Shown here in pieces: positions 33,992 through 34,948 of a DNA stretch of 34,948 nucleotides (positions within the stretch are counted from its first letter, which is position 1; each line of letters starts with the position of its first letter). This DNA is from RQOF01 sp964461135 (GTDB taxonomy: Bacteria; Calditrichota; Calditrichia; RBG-13-44-9). Where the stretch lies: positions 1-34,948 of the forward strand of contig CAYWTB010000044.1 of the NCBI GenBank assembly GCA_964461135.1, written 5' to 3'. Below the pieces are notes generated by a model, which searched no databases, had not been told where the DNA came from, and saw only the letters and a list, made by a program, of their open reading frames with translations. The position numbers and the translations under genes were made by a program.

Positions 33992-34657
33992 CTAGTATTG
34001 GGATTCCAGTTGCACAAATACGTTATCAGCCAGTTTATTGCTTATGTTGAGCTGTTTGTTGTTGATAGTAATGAGTATAGATTTATCAAAGTCCAGCACT
34101 TCCTGAACGTGTATCATCTGTTTTAATGAAATGCCAATATCCGATAGATATTTTAAAAATTTTCTGTCAGAATCATCTACGCGCATTACCATGCCGTCCT
34201 GGTTATCCTTCAGAGCGGAAAGTGGCATCAGACGATCCTGTTTGGGCAGAACCCCTGTTTTATCGGGAATGGGCGCTCCGTGGGGATCGAATTCCGGGAA
34301 TTGACACATTTCTTCCAGACGGTTGATAAGCTCATCGGAGGAAGAATGCTCCAATCGTCCGGCTTCCTCATGCACCATATCCCAGGGAAGACCCACAACC
34401 CGGCTCAAAAAGGTTTCCCATATCCGGTGCCGGCGAATGATGTTTAGTGCAAATTCTTCACCTTCACCGGTCAGCTTCACGCTTTTATAGGGGGCATATT
34501 GAATACAATTTTTTTTGGCCAGTCTTCGCAGCATGTCAGTGACTGCAGCGCGGGTTATATTCAGCTTTTCAGCAATAAGATTGGGCTTTATCTCCTGTTC
34601 ACTATCACGGTATTTGTAGATGATGCTCAGGTAGTTTTCTTTAGAAACATTATGCAT
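33992..34657 (-). CDS. DtxR/MntR-family iron- or manganese-dependent repressor
   Basis: A 221-residue soluble regulator with the full DtxR plan: winged helix (KENYLSIIYKYRDSEQEIKPN, then LNITRAAVTDMLRRLAKKN as the recognition helix), dimerisation and metal-binding helices (RRHRIWETFLSRVVGLPWD, VHEEAGRLEHSSSDEL), the hallmark FDPHGAPIP, and a C-terminal SH3-like/FeoA domain. Fe2+ or Mn2+ would activate DNA binding and repress uptake. GGAATATAAAAAG precedes ATG 34657. It is the first gene of the apparent four-gene feo operon, with two palindromes just upstream, so autorepression is likely. Iron rather than manganese specificity is inferred from the feo genes. Confidence 0.92.
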   Translation of the reverse strand: MHNVSKENYLSIIYKYRDSEQEIKPNLIAEKLNITRAAVTDMLRRLAKKNCIQYAPYKSVKLTGEGEEFALNIIRRHRIWETFLSRVVGLPWDMVHEEAGRLEHSSSDELINRLEEMCQFPEFDPHGAPIPDKTGVLPKQDRLMPLSALKDNQDGMVMRVDDSDRKFLKYLSDIGISLKQMIHVQEVLDFDKSILITINNKQLNISNKLADNVFVQLESQY

Positions 34658-34680
34658 TCTTTTTATATTCCTTATAAAAG

Positions 34681-34716
34681 TTAAGCTAGCTTAATTTTAT
34701 TATTAAGATAGCTATC
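34681..34716. promoter_or_regulatory. Two operator-like palindromes upstream of the feo operon
   Basis: TTAAGCTAGCTTAA (34681-34694) is a perfect 14-bp palindrome, and GATAGCTATC (34707-34716) a perfect 10-bp one. Their centres are 24 bp apart, just over two helical turns. They lie 24-59 bp upstream of the DtxR-family start codon, and both contain a TAGCTA-like core as seen in DtxR/MntR-type boxes. They are the likely binding sites for this regulator. Confidence 0.65.
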
Positions 34717-34764
34717 ATTTTTGTCTGAAGCAAATGAAAAATATACGATTAAAGATAGGCCAAG

Positions 34765-34900
34765 AGAGGCAGGAATGCTGGTCCCTGGATGCTGGCTAAA
34801 TCCTGGGGTGCTGGATAAGGGATAAAGGCTAAAGGGAAAAGATGAACGGTTATTTCTTTAATGTACTTTATACTTTTTACTTTGTATTTTGTATGTCTTG
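34765..34900. repeat. Word-repeat intergenic spacer G
   Basis: At the right edge the DNA again shows repeated words: GCTGG with CCCTGG/CCTGGG, GGATAAAGGCTAAAGGG, and TACTTTATACTTTTTACTTTG. The TTACTTTGTATTTTGTA stretch is the inverted form of one near 19876. No credible gene is seen here; a 63-codon minus-strand frame consists largely of these words. Confidence 0.6.
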
Positions 34901-34948
34901 TCCTAAAATAGTTGACAATAATTGAACCGTTAAGCCGCAAATTTTTGA

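Noticed and set aside
1..34948. tRNA, rRNA, known riboswitch or integrase/attachment site
   Set aside because: None was recognised on reading both strands; a covariance-model search would be needed to exclude small RNAs.

Overview
The window looks like chromosomal DNA from a Gram-negative bacterium of the FCB superphylum. A Calditrichota/KSB1-like or Ignavibacteria-like lineage is my best guess. The reasons are a C-terminal type IX secretion (T9SS) sorting domain with the PNPFN...YNLLGQ...WDG...SGQY pattern, many lipoproteins and exported proteins, a peptidase/propeller/beta-barrel outer-membrane protein, and intergenic spacers built of short repeated words. The taxonomic call is inference; no rRNA or tRNA gene was seen.

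Layout. (1) 890-10121 is a poly-gamma-glutamate (PGA) locus. The plus strand carries a DUF6305-like exported protein, a T9SS cargo with a possible hydrolase domain, two exported gamma-glutamyltranspeptidases and an AspA/AstE-type zinc hydrolase lipoprotein. The minus strand carries pgsB, pgsC and pgsW, converging on them with overlapping 3' ends. (2) 10494-11651 is a YfaP-like lipoprotein, followed by about 1.1 kb of gene-free repeat DNA. (3) 12789-17184 holds an MFS transporter and the oxidative pentose phosphate pair gnd-zwf. (4) 17563-23807 (minus) holds a Cu/Zn superoxide dismutase lipoprotein, an exported glutamate-racemase-like protein, an outer-membrane-like protein and a Tat-type D-aminoacylase lipoprotein. 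(5) 24293-28509 holds a large peptidase/TolB-propeller/barrel protein, then a broken ftsH fused to a damaged lipoprotein gene. (6) 28945-30178 is an oxidative-stress unit: a Fur/PerR-type regulator with a palindromic operator and a Dps-like thioferritin. (7) 30667-34716 (minus) is a ferrous iron uptake operon: DtxR regulator, membrane-anchored DtxR-FeoA fusion and a FeoB split into two genes, behind two operator-like palindromes.

How it may work together. PgsB and PgsC would make and export PGA. The two GGTs, the zinc hydrolase and the T9SS protein could trim, anchor or degrade the polymer outside the cytoplasm. An exported racemase that keeps both catalytic cysteines and an exported D-aminoacylase lie 8-14 kb away, suggesting D-/L-glutamate chemistry outside the cytoplasm. 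This combined envelope glutamate system is the most interesting hypothesis in the window and is inference from domain content and proximity.

The longer spacers (4555-4888, 10122-10493, 11690-12545, 19870-20110, 21600-22139, 34765-34900) share short words, exact inverted matches and a GC-rich palindrome. They look like a dispersed repeat family.
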